A stretch of DNA of 64,000 nt from Rhodospirillales bacterium. GTDB lineage: Bacteria; Pseudomonadota; Alphaproteobacteria; Dongiales; Dongiaceae. This document shows, one piece after another, positions 1 through 8,487 of the stretch. The stretch spans positions 83,626 through 147,625 of the forward strand of contig VFKA01000008.1 of assembly GCA_009885795.1 (NCBI GenBank). Direction: 5' to 3'. Below the pieces are notes generated by a model. That model worked only from the letters and a program-made list of their open reading frames with translations. It ran no database searches and was not told the origin of the DNA. The first letter of the stretch is position 1. Each line of letters starts with the position of its first letter. The translations under genes and the position numbers were made by a program.

Positions 1-156
1 CGTCGCCACCGGCTGGCGGCCGCCGAACGGCGCCTCGGTCAGGAAGCTGAAATAAAGCATCGCCGACAGCGGCAGGAATATGGTCAGCACCAGCCACAGA
101 TAGGCGGGCGCCGTCAGGCCCAACACCGCCACCCGGCGCCGCTGGTCCGCGTTCAC
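1..156 (-). CDS. ABC transporter permease, spermidine/putrescine type (partial, cut by window edge)
   Basis: Only the first 52 codons are in the window; the gene runs out at position 1. It starts at a GTG (156..154) preceded by a GGGGGA-type ribosome site. The product reads MNADQRRRVAVLGLTAPAYL and goes on into a hydrophobic first membrane span (WLVLTIFLPLSAMLYFSF). A basic N-terminus followed by such a span is typical of the PotB-type inner-membrane permease. It lies directly downstream of a PotD-like binding-protein gene on the same strand, which supports the assignment. The solute (polyamine or related cation) is inferred from the neighbour, not seen here. Confidence 0.75.
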   Translation of the reverse strand, partial: MNADQRRRVAVLGLTAPAYLWLVLTIFLPLSAMLYFSFLTEAPFGGRQPVAT

Positions 157-178
157 CGCCGATCCCCCATGATGAAAG

Positions 179-205
179 CGGGGCCCGGCGCTTGGCCGGG
201 CCCCG
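179..205 (-). terminator. strong hairpin between binding-protein and permease genes
   Basis: A perfect 11-bp inverted repeat (CGGGGCCCGGC / GCCGGGCCCCG) with a 5-nt loop sits between the PotD-like gene and the permease gene. In the direction of transcription it is followed by CTTTCATC rather than a real T-run. It is therefore more likely a partial terminator or an mRNA-stabilising hairpin that keeps binding-protein mRNA in excess over permease mRNA. Confidence 0.5.
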
Positions 206-219
206 ATCTCTCGCCGAAA

Positions 220-1263
220 CTATTGCGCGAAATACGCCTTCGTCTCGTCCCAAAGCTCCTGGTACTGGGCGCGCTGCTCATCCGACATCGGCGCCATCCA
301 TTGCAGCCTGGCGACAACGGCCGGGTCGCCGAGAACGGCGCGGTTCATGGCATCTTCCGGAAGTTGCGCGTTGGCCTTGCCGTTGGACGAGGCCGGCGCT
401 CCCACGTCGGTATCCCAGCGCACGTAGAATTCCGGGCTCACCATGAAATCGATGAACTGGTGGGCGGCTTCGGCGTTGGGCGCGTCCTTGGCGATCGACA
501 GGCCGTCGAACCAGCCGATGGCGCCTTCCTCCGGCACCACGAAATCCACCGGCAGGCTGAAGGCCTTCTTGCTGCGCGCCGCCGAGCCGCTCCAATAGGT
601 GGCGACATCGAAATCCTTGGCGCCCATGAACTTGTTCCACTCGTCCTCGGACGACCAGAAGGTCTTGATCTGGCCTTTGAGCGCGTGGAGCTTCTGCCGG
701 ACCGCCTCGATATCGGCGGGATTGTTCATGTCCTGGCCGGTAGCGATGGCGGCGAGTTGCACCGATTCGACGGCGTCGTCGCGCCAGCCGATGCGCCCGA
801 CATAGGCCGGATCCCACAGCACCTGGATACTGGCCGGCGCGGCGGTAAGGGCCTCGGTGTTATAGGCGAAGGACGTGACGCCCCAGACCCAGGCGACGCC
901 ATAGAGCTTGCCGTCGATGTTGAAGCGCGTCGAATCGCGTAGCTCGGCCGAGAGATCGGCGAAATTCGCGATCTTGGTCGAATCGATCGGCTGGAGTACG
1001 CCTTCCGCGACCGCCTGTTCGGTGAAGGCGCTGTTGATCAGCACGACGTCATAGACGCCGGGGCTGGTCCGCAGCTTGGTCAGCATCTCCTGCTCGGAGT
1101 TGAAATTGTCGTGGATGACCTTGACCCCGCTCTTCTCCTCGAAGATCTGCACCGCCCAGGCCTCGTCGGTGCCGTAGCCTTGCCAATTGAGAATGTGGAG
1201 TTCCGTTGGCTTGCCGGGCTGGAGGTAGAAATACGCGCCGACCACGACAACCACCACCACCAC
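220..1263 (-). CDS. ABC transporter substrate-binding protein, PotD/extracellular family 1 type
   Basis: Periplasmic solute-binding protein of the spermidine/putrescine class (about 347 residues). Family-like stretches include LHILNWQGYGTDEAW near the N-terminus, YDVVLINSAF, LYGVAWVWGVTSFAYNTEAL and a C-terminal IDFMVSPEF. The hydrophobic signal segment (a run of Val then GAYFYL) is present. The natural start would be an ATG at 1296 with a GGGAG ribosome site (MSSKMK), but an in-frame TAG at 1278..1276 separates it from this reading frame. Translation would have to begin at one of the tandem GTG codons near 1263, which have no clear ribosome site. The gene may be silenced, amber-suppressed, or carry a base error. 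It is followed by the permease gene. Confidence 0.8.
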   Translation of the reverse strand: MVVVVVVVGAYFYLQPGKPTELHILNWQGYGTDEAWAVQIFEEKSGVKVIHDNFNSEQEMLTKLRTSPGVYDVVLINSAFTEQAVAEGVLQPIDSTKIANFADLSAELRDSTRFNIDGKLYGVAWVWGVTSFAYNTEALTAAPASIQVLWDPAYVGRIGWRDDAVESVQLAAIATGQDMNNPADIEAVRQKLHALKGQIKTFWSSEDEWNKFMGAKDFDVATYWSGSAARSKKAFSLPVDFVVPEEGAIGWFDGLSIAKDAPNAEAAHQFIDFMVSPEFYVRWDTDVGAPASSNGKANAQLPEDAMNRAVLGDPAVVARLQWMAPMSDEQRAQYQELWDETKAYFAQ

Positions 1264-1275
1264 AACGGCGATTAA

Positions 1276-1296
1276 CTATTTCATTTTACTAGACAT
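1276..1296 (-). other. amber-interrupted leader of the binding-protein gene
   Basis: Read on the minus strand, ATG TCT AGT AAA ATG AAA TAG is followed in the same frame by LIAVVVV... of the binding protein. The GGGAG ribosome site upstream and the lysine-rich start fit the n-region of the signal peptide. The TAG is one base from AAG (Lys). Confidence 0.7.
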
Positions 1297-1427
1297 TTTG
1301 TGACTCCCTGACTTGGTGGCTCGGATTTTCCGTTAAGCCGCCCCTCGATGAACGCAGAATGGCAGCATTAATGTCCCCGGCGCGGCGCCCGGTCAAGGCA
1401 TTGACGCCGTCATTCCCGAGCAAGTCC

Positions 1428-1456
1428 TTGACTTCTCGGCTCCAAGCCCTAATTTT
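1428..1456 (+). promoter_or_regulatory. candidate promoter of the suf operon
   Basis: TTGACT at 1428-1433 is followed after 16 nt by TAATTT, about 75 nt upstream of the regulator gene. The -35 match is good and the -10 match weak. No clear IscR-type palindrome was recognised here, so autoregulation by the first gene is inferred only from its family. Confidence 0.3.
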
Positions 1457-1531
1457 CAATTCGTACCAGATCGGTCATGATTGTTGGGCGCGAAGCGCGG
1501 CCGACTGGCGCCGAACCGAGGAACCAAGGAC

Positions 1532-1981
1532 ATGATCCGCCTCAGCAGATTGGCCGATTACGGCGTGGCGTTGGCGGGGCGTATGGCGAACTCGCCCGAG
1601 CGCTACTTCAACGCCTTCGAACTGGCGGGGGCGGCGGGCCTGCCGGCGCCCACGGTCAGCAAGATCCTCGCCCAGTTGGCGCGCCGCGGCGTGCTCATCT
1701 CCCAGCGCGGGGCCAAGGGCGGCTATCGCCTGGCGCGCGGGCCTTCCGAGATCACGCTGGCCGAGATCATCGGCGCGCTCGACGGTCCGATCGCGCTGAC
1801 GCTTTGTCTCGAACAGGGCGACGGGGCGTGCGACGTCGAACACCTGTGCCCGAGCCGGCACGGCTGGCATCGCATCAACGACGCCATTCGCAAGGCCTTC
1901 GAGGATGTGTCGCTGGCCGAGATGTGCGCGCCGCCGATGTTCATGGCGGCGCCGGCTGCAAGCGCCGAGGCGAGGGGCTAA
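1532..1981 (+). CDS. iscR: Rrf2/IscR-family regulator of the SUF operon
   Basis: 149-residue Rrf2-family transcription factor that senses Fe-S status. The N-terminal winged helix spans about residues 1-80 (MIRLSRLADYGVAL; the recognition-helix region is LPAPTVSKILAQL). Cys92, Cys100 and Cys106 plus His110 form an IscR-like cluster-binding set with C-x7-C-x5-C spacing, slightly wider than E. coli IscR. The ATG at 1532 was chosen because GAGGA lies 9 nt upstream and family members begin with this Met; the frame is open further upstream from 1481. It is the first gene of the suf operon and ends 3 nt before sufB, as in many proteobacteria where this regulator controls the operon. Confidence 0.92.
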   Translation: MIRLSRLADYGVALAGRMANSPERYFNAFELAGAAGLPAPTVSKILAQLARRGVLISQRGAKGGYRLARGPSEITLAEIIGALDGPIALTLCLEQGDGACDVEHLCPSRHGWHRINDAIRKAFEDVSLAEMCAPPMFMAAPAASAEARG

Positions 1982-1984
1982 GCC

Positions 1985-3439
<1,455 letters not shown>

Positions 3440-3469
3440 AGTGGCGAATCATCGACCCATGATGCCGGC

Positions 3470-3569
3470 ACCCTCACCCGCCTCGGCCTCGCGATGCTCG
3501 GCCTTGGCACCCTCTCCCGCGGGGCGGGAGAGGGAGGGTCCCGCGCGTCAGCGCGGGAGGGTGAGGGTA
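3470..3569. repeat. intergenic palindromic repeat (CCCTCTCCCGC family) inside the suf operon
   Basis: The element begins CACCCTCACCCG and ends with the complementary GGGAGGGTGAGGGT. Inside are two nested hairpins: CCCTCTCCCGC-GGG-GCGGGAGAGGG and TCCCGCGCG-TCA-GCGCGGGA. A related element lies at 28057-28160. Because it sits between sufB and sufC, it should fold in the operon mRNA and may affect stability or the ratio of SufB to SufC. Confidence 0.8.
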
Positions 3570-3605
3570 CTGTTCCGTTACGGGCGGACGAATTAGGAAT
3601 TTTGC

Positions 3606-4346
3606 ATGCTCCAGATCAAGAACCTGCACGCCAGCGTCGGCGGCAAAGCCATCCTCAACGGCCTCGATCTCACCCTGCCGAAGGGCGAGGTTCACGCCAT
3701 CATGGGACCCAACGGTTCGGGCAAGAGCACGCTCGCCTTTCTGCTGGCCGGGCGCGAAGGCTACGAGGTTACCGCCGGCGGCGTCACTTACGAGGGCCGC
3801 GACCTCCTCGCCATGGCGCCGGAGGAGCGGGCGCGCGAAGGCTTGTTCCTCGCCTTCCAGTACCCGATCGAAATTCCCGGCGTGCCGACCGCGAGCTTCC
3901 TCAAGACCGCCGTCAACGCCGTGCGGAAAGCTCGCGGCCTGCCGCAATACGACGCCGTCGAGTTCCTGAAAATCCTGAAGGCGAAACGCGACTTTCTCGG
4001 CATCGGCGACGACATGCTGCGCCGCGCCCTCAATGTCGGCTTCTCCGGCGGCGAGAAGAAGCGCGCCGAGGTCTTGCAGATGCTGCTCTTGGAGCCGCGG
4101 CTGGCGGTACTGGACGAGACCGATTCCGGCCTCGACATCGACGCGCTGCGGATCGTCGCGGAAGGAATCAACGCCCTGCGCTCGCCCGACCGCGCCATTC
4201 TGCTCATCACCCATTACCAGCGCCTGCTCGACTATGTGGTGCCGGACCGGGTGCATGTTCTGACCGGCGGGCGCATCGAGCGTTCCGGCGGCAAGGAACT
4301 GGCCCAGGAACTCGAGCGCCAAGGCTACGTCGGGACCGCCGCATGA
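3606..4346 (+). CDS. sufC: Fe-S assembly ATPase SufC
   Basis: 246-residue ABC-type ATPase that partners SufB and SufD. The Walker A motif GPNGSGKST (Lys40) is intact, followed by a Q-loop (AFQYPIEIPGV), the SufC-type signature FSGGEKKRAEVLQM, Walker B LAVLDETDSGLDID, and the switch His in LLITHYQRLLDY. The DETDSGLD wording is characteristic of SufC and sets it apart from transport ATPases. There are no membrane segments. Its stop overlaps the sufD start by four bases (ATGA), which implies translational coupling. Confidence 0.98.
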   Translation: MLQIKNLHASVGGKAILNGLDLTLPKGEVHAIMGPNGSGKSTLAFLLAGREGYEVTAGGVTYEGRDLLAMAPEERAREGLFLAFQYPIEIPGVPTASFLKTAVNAVRKARGLPQYDAVEFLKILKAKRDFLGIGDDMLRRALNVGFSGGEKKRAEVLQMLLLEPRLAVLDETDSGLDIDALRIVAEGINALRSPDRAILLITHYQRLLDYVVPDRVHVLTGGRIERSGGKELAQELERQGYVGTAA

Positions 4347-5668
4347 CCGCGACCGCCGCGATTCGTCACAAGCCCTTCCCCTATGTCGAGCGCTTCGCCG
4401 CGTTGGCGGCGAGCCTGCCGGGCGCCGGGCATCCGAATGTCGTGGCGCTTCGCCAAGCGGCGGCCGAACAGGCGCGCCGCGCCGGCCTGCCCACGCAGCG
4501 GGTCGAGCCCTGGAAATACACCAGCCTCAATCGCCTGCTCGAAACGGACTTCGAACCGGCGTCGTCCGCCGCGAGACCCGCCGCCAACGACGCGGCGGGC
4601 TGGACTGTTCCGGGATCGTACCGGCTCGTCTTCGTGAATGGCAGGCTCGCGGGCGGGCGATCGGCGGCCGGCCTGCCGGACGGCGTCACGCTGACGACCT
4701 TGGCCGATGCGCTGGCGCGGGGTGACGATGACTGGGCGACGGGCGCCGCTTCGTCCGGCCATCCCTTCGTCGCGCTCAACACCGCGTTTCTGACCGACGG
4801 CCTCGTGCTGCGGGTCGCGCGCGGGGTCAAGGTGGCCCAGCCGATCCACCTGTTGTTCCTGGGCAGCGGCGAGGCCGGCGCCTCCGCTATCCATACGCGC
4901 CTGGTCATTCGCCTCGAGCCCGGCGCCGGCATCGACGTGATCGAACGGCATGCCGCGTCGGGCGCGGGAGTCTACTGGTCGAACCCGGTCTGCGACATCC
5001 GCTTGAGCGAAGGCGCCCGCCTCGGCCACGCCAAGTTCATCGACGAAGGCGCCGAGGCGATGCACATCGCGGTCACCGGTGTCGAGGTCGCCGCCGATGC
5101 CGCCTATGACAGTTTCGTGCTGACGACGGGCGGCGCGCTCGCCCGCAACGAGATCAGGGTGACACTCGATGGCGAACGGGCCGGCTGCCGTTTGGACGGC
5201 CTCTATCTCGGCCGGGACCGCCAGCACATCGACAACACGACCGAGACTATCCACGCCCAACCCATGACCACCTCCACCGAGACCTACAAGGGCGTACTCG
5301 AAGGCAAGGCCCGCGCCGTCTTCCAGGGCCGCATCGTGGTACGCCCGGACGCGCAAAAATCCGATGGGCGGCAGCTCAACAAGACCCTGCTGCTGTCGGA
5401 TCGGGCCGAGATCGACACCAAGCCCGAGCTCGAAATCCACGCCGACGACGTGAAATGCAGCCACGGCGCGGCGATCGGCGAGATCGACGCCGACGCCCTT
5501 TTCTACCTGCGCGCGCGCGGTATCGGGGCGGAAGAGGGCACGCGCATGCTCGTCGAAGCCTTCGCCGCCGAACTCATCGACGGGATCGCCGACAAGTCCG
5601 TGGCATCGCTGGCGCGCGGGCGCCTCGCTGCCTGGCTCGCGGGAAGCGCGCCCGGGGGCACGGCATGA
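4343..5668 (+). CDS. sufD: Fe-S cluster assembly protein SufD
   Basis: 441 residues. SufD pairs with SufB in the SufBC2D scaffold and helps iron entry. The frame is open upstream, but the ATG at 4343 overlapping the sufC stop is the sensible start (MTATAAIRHKPFPYVERFAA). Family marks include the early PWKYTSLNRLL motif, DNTTETIHAQPMTTSTETYK and the C-terminal KCSHGAAIGEIDADALFYLR, whose histidine corresponds to the functionally important SufD His. The N-terminal third is more divergent and Ala-rich, as usual for SufD. Its stop overlaps the sufS start by four bases. Confidence 0.96.
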   Translation: MTATAAIRHKPFPYVERFAALAASLPGAGHPNVVALRQAAAEQARRAGLPTQRVEPWKYTSLNRLLETDFEPASSAARPAANDAAGWTVPGSYRLVFVNGRLAGGRSAAGLPDGVTLTTLADALARGDDDWATGAASSGHPFVALNTAFLTDGLVLRVARGVKVAQPIHLLFLGSGEAGASAIHTRLVIRLEPGAGIDVIERHAASGAGVYWSNPVCDIRLSEGARLGHAKFIDEGAEAMHIAVTGVEVAADAAYDSFVLTTGGALARNEIRVTLDGERAGCRLDGLYLGRDRQHIDNTTETIHAQPMTTSTETYKGVLEGKARAVFQGRIVVRPDAQKSDGRQLNKTLLLSDRAEIDTKPELEIHADDVKCSHGAAIGEIDADALFYLRARGIGAEEGTRMLVEAFAAELIDGIADKSVASLARGRLAAWLAGSAPGGTA

Positions 5669-6927
5669 CCTCGCAACCGCGCCGCTCGCCCCTGCCCTCC
5701 GATAATTTCGCGCCCTACGATGTCGAGCGCGTGCGCGCCGATTTCCCGATCCTCGGCCGTAAGGTCCACGGTCATCCGCTGGTCTTTCTCGACACCGCGG
5801 CCAGCGCGCAGAAGCCCAATGCGGTGCTGGACGCCATGGACCGGTTCTGCCGCGAGGACTACGCCAACGTCCATCGCGGCGTCTATTACCTGAGCGAGCG
5901 GGCGACCCACGCCTATGAGGCGGCGCGCGAAACCGTGCGGGGGTTCGTCAATGCCCGCGAGGCGGCCGAGATCGTCTTCACCCGCAATACCACCGAAGCC
6001 ATCAACCTCGTCGCCGCGAGTCATGGCGCAAACTTCCGTCCCGGCGACGAAATTATTCTGTCGGCGATCGAGCATCACTCGAACATCGTGCCGTGGCAGA
6101 TGCTGCGCGAGCGCGCCGGGATTGTGTTGCGCGTGGCGCCGGTGGACGATAGCGGCGAGCTCATTCTCGACGCCTTCGCCGATCTCCTTGGACCGCGCAC
6201 GAAGCTCGTCGCCATCACTCACATCTCCAACGCCATCGGCACGGTCATGCCGGTGGCCGAGATCGTGCGCCTCGCCCATGCGGCCGGCGCCCGTGTCCTC
6301 ATCGACGGATCGCAAGCCGCGCCGCACCAGGCGATCGACGTCCAGGCGCTCGACTGCGACTTCTATGCCTTCACCGGCCACAAGCTCTATGGGCCTACCG
6401 GCATCGGCGTCCTCTATGGCAAGGCCGAGCTGCTGGCGGCGATGCCGCCCTATCAGAGCGGCGGCGAGATGATCCGCTCCGTGAGCTTCGAGAAGACCGA
6501 ATACGCGGCGCCCCCTGCCCGCTTCGAGGCCGGCACGCCCAACATCGTCGGCGCGATCGGTCTGGCCGCCGCGATCGATTATGTGGCCACGATCGGGTTC
6601 GACAGCATCGCCGCGCACGAGCAGGCACTGCTGCGCCATGGCACGGCGTTGTTGTCCGAGGTGAAGGGTTTGCGCCTCGTCGGCACGGCCAGGCACAAGG
6701 CCGCGATCCTCTCCTTCGTCATCGACGGCGTTCATCCCCATGACGTGGCGACGATTCTCGATCGTTCCGGCATTGCCGTGCGCGCCGGCCATCACTGCGC
6801 GCAGCCGGCCATGGAGCGTTTCGGCGTCTCCGGCACGAGCCGTGCATCCTGCGGGCTCTATACGCGTTTGGACGAACTCGACGCCTTGGCGCAAGGCCTG
6901 GCGCGGGTCAGGGAGATCTTCGGCTGA
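5665..6927 (+). CDS. sufS: cysteine desulfurase SufS (class II, NifS-like)
   Basis: 420-residue PLP enzyme that takes sulfur from L-cysteine for cluster building. The PLP-lysine is Lys240 in FYAFTGHKLYGPTGIG; the persulfide-bearing cysteine is Cys378 in VRAGHHCAQPAMERFG, the group II (SufS) form of the motif. HHSNIVPWQ and SNAIGT are also as expected. It overlaps sufD by ATGA and ends on the first base of sufU. Its partner is expected to be the adjacent SufU, since no sufE is present in the cluster. Confidence 0.97.
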   Translation: MTSQPRRSPLPSDNFAPYDVERVRADFPILGRKVHGHPLVFLDTAASAQKPNAVLDAMDRFCREDYANVHRGVYYLSERATHAYEAARETVRGFVNAREAAEIVFTRNTTEAINLVAASHGANFRPGDEIILSAIEHHSNIVPWQMLRERAGIVLRVAPVDDSGELILDAFADLLGPRTKLVAITHISNAIGTVMPVAEIVRLAHAAGARVLIDGSQAAPHQAIDVQALDCDFYAFTGHKLYGPTGIGVLYGKAELLAAMPPYQSGGEMIRSVSFEKTEYAAPPARFEAGTPNIVGAIGLAAAIDYVATIGFDSIAAHEQALLRHGTALLSEVKGLRLVGTARHKAAILSFVIDGVHPHDVATILDRSGIAVRAGHHCAQPAMERFGVSGTSRASCGLYTRLDELDALAQGLARVREIFG

Positions 6928-7394
6928 TGTCGGACCTCTCGGACCTCTATCAGGAACTCATCCTCGACCACAGCCGGTCCCCGCGCAATCTGCGGCGGCC
7001 GTCCAATCCCACGGCATCGGCCAAGGGCGACAATCCGCTGTGCGGCGACAAGATCACCGTGTTCCTGACCCTCGAGGGCGGGCGCGTCGCCGACGCCGCC
7101 TTCGAGGGCCGCGGCTGCGCCATCTCCATGGCATCGGCCTCGCTGATGACGGATGCGGTCAAGGGCAAGACGGTCGAGGAAGCAGAGGCGCTCTTCCAAA
7201 AGTTCCAGGCCATGGTCACGGGCAAGAGCGGCGCCGGGAATCATGACGGCGGGGAGATCGACCGCTTAAGCGCGCTCTCCGGCGTCCAGGCCTATCCGAT
7301 GCGGGTGAAATGCGCCACGCTGTGCTGGCATACGATGTCCTCGGCGCTGGCTCACCCGGGTGCCACCGTCTCGACGGAAAAGTTGGAGGCTTGA
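6927..7394 (+). CDS. sufU: sulfur-transfer protein SufU (IscU/NifU-like)
   Basis: 155 residues. The zinc ligands of SufU are visible: Cys39 and Asp41 in NPLCGDK, Cys64 in GRGCAIS, and Cys129 in RVKCATLCW. The insertion between the second and third ligand regions, which separates SufU from IscU, is present (about residues 85-125). In bacteria with SufU rather than SufE this protein accepts sulfur from the SufS active-site Cys by zinc-ligand swapping. The start ATG shares a base with the sufS stop (TGATG). Confidence 0.95.
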   Translation: MSDLSDLYQELILDHSRSPRNLRRPSNPTASAKGDNPLCGDKITVFLTLEGGRVADAAFEGRGCAISMASASLMTDAVKGKTVEEAEALFQKFQAMVTGKSGAGNHDGGEIDRLSALSGVQAYPMRVKCATLCWHTMSSALAHPGATVSTEKLEA

Positions 7395-7403
7395 GACGAG
7401 GCC

Positions 7404-7766
7404 ATGGACGATCACGCTCAAACCGCCCCTTCCGCGCTGCCTGCGGCCAAGAGCCCGCAAGGCGCCGTGCCCGACGCCGTCGTCAGCGCGCTACGCACCG
7501 TGTTCGATCCCGAGATCCCGGTCAGCATCTACGATCTGGGTCTCGTCTATCGCTGCGATGTCGATCCGGCCACCGGCCACGTCGCCATCGACATGACGCT
7601 GACCGCGCCGGGGTGCCCCGTCGCCGGCACCATGCCCGGCCTGGTGCGCGACGCGGTCATGAAGGTCGATGGCATCAACAACGTGGAAGTGGAACTCGTC
7701 TGGGATCCGCCGTGGAACCAGTCGATGATGAGCGAGGCGGCCCGGCTTGAACTCGGCATGTATTGA
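7404..7766 (+). CDS. sufT: SufT / MIP18-family (DUF59) Fe-S maturation protein
   Basis: 120 residues, a single DUF59 domain. Visible marks are VFDPEIPVSIYDLGLVY, the metal-binding TLTAPGCPVAGTMPG with its conserved Cys, and VELVWDPPWNQSMMSE. Members carried in suf operons are called SufT and help mature Fe-S proteins, probably in cluster transfer rather than synthesis. The first 20 residues are Ala/Pro-rich and probably disordered. It lies 9 nt after sufU and 15 nt before sufA. Confidence 0.93.
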   Translation: MDDHAQTAPSALPAAKSPQGAVPDAVVSALRTVFDPEIPVSIYDLGLVYRCDVDPATGHVAIDMTLTAPGCPVAGTMPGLVRDAVMKVDGINNVEVELVWDPPWNQSMMSEAARLELGMY

Positions 7767-7781
7767 GATAGGGTGGATATT

Positions 7782-8165
7782 GTGACCGACGTGACACTCG
7801 AAACAAAGACCCGGCCCGCGCGGCCCCGGCCCTCGGTCATCACGCTGACCGATGCCGCCGCCGAACGGGTGAAGGCGATCATCGCGCGGGCGCGGGGCGA
7901 CGAGCCGCCGGTGGCTCTGCGCGTCGGCATCAAGACCAAGGGCTGCTCCGGCCTCTCCTATTCGATCGAGTACGCGGCGGCCAAGACGCCGGGCGACGAG
8001 GTGGTCGAGGCCAAGGGGGTCACCGTCTTCATCGACCCCAAGGCCACCATGTTCATCCTCGGCAGCGAGATGGACTATGCCGAAGACAAGCTTCGTTCGG
8101 GCTTCGTCTTCCGCAACCCGAACGAAAAAGGCCGCTGCGGCTGCGGCGAATCGTTCCGGGTGTGA
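7782..8165 (+). CDS. sufA: A-type Fe-S carrier protein (SufA/HesB/IscA family)
   Basis: 127 residues counted from a GTG at 7782. This start has AGGG 8 nt upstream; a second in-frame GTG at 7773 overlaps that AGGG, so it is less likely. The three ligand cysteines of A-type carriers are present: Cys55 in KTKGCSGLSY and Cys119/Cys121 in GRCGCGESF. IDPKATMFILGSEMDY is family-typical. It probably receives clusters from SufBC2D and passes them to apo-enzymes. It is the last gene of the operon and is followed by a palindromic repeat that may help end transcription. Confidence 0.95.
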   Translation: MTDVTLETKTRPARPRPSVITLTDAAAERVKAIIARARGDEPPVALRVGIKTKGCSGLSYSIEYAAAKTPGDEVVEAKGVTVFIDPKATMFILGSEMDYAEDKLRSGFVFRNPNEKGRCGCGESFRV

Positions 8166-8233
8166 GCGTTAGAACCCAGCTCCGTCATTCCGGCGAACGA
8201 GGATGTGAAAAAATTGCATCGGCTTGGTTGCGT

Positions 8234-8344
8234 CCTTCGAGACGCGCCCCTTCGGGGCGCTCCTCAGGATGAGGTTAAGCCTTTATGGCACAAAGAAAAA
8301 AACCTCATGCTGAGGAGGCCGCGCAGCGGCCGTCTCGAAGCATG
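8234..8344. repeat. TTCGAGACG/CCTCA palindromic repeat, full double unit
   Basis: The first half is CCTTCGAGACGCGCCCC-TTC-GGGGCGCTCCTCAGGATGAGG. The second half is its mirror type, CCTCATGCTGAGGAGGCC...GGCCGTCTCGAAGCATG. The linker reads TTAAGCCTTTATGGCACAAAG. Positions 8270-8341 recur almost unchanged, but inverted, at 63930-64000. The GCGCCCC/GGGGCGC stem just after sufA could act as a transcription end point. Together with the FNR-type box this fills the 322-nt gap between sufA and the nitrite reductase gene. Confidence 0.85.
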
Positions 8345-8409
8345 AATTCGATCGGACTCCGACGCCATTAAATCCGGCGAATCCTTCCGGGTCCGATCGG
8401 GTCTTTCTA

Positions 8410-8423
8410 TTGATCTAGGTCAA
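8410..8423 (+). promoter_or_regulatory. FNR/FixK/NnrR-type operator upstream of nitrite reductase
   Basis: TTGATCTAGGTCAA matches TTGAT-N4-ATCAA at 9 of 10 bases. Its centre is about 71 nt upstream of the nitrite reductase ATG, leaving room for a -10 and leader. Established knowledge: FNR, FixK and NnrR/DNR family proteins bind such sites and switch on denitrification genes at low oxygen or with NO. Confidence 0.8.
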
Positions 8424-8487
8424 GCCTCCTCATTGCCCGGCCGGGCAAAATCTCGGTCGTGCCGACTGGCTCACCGGGAGTATTCGC

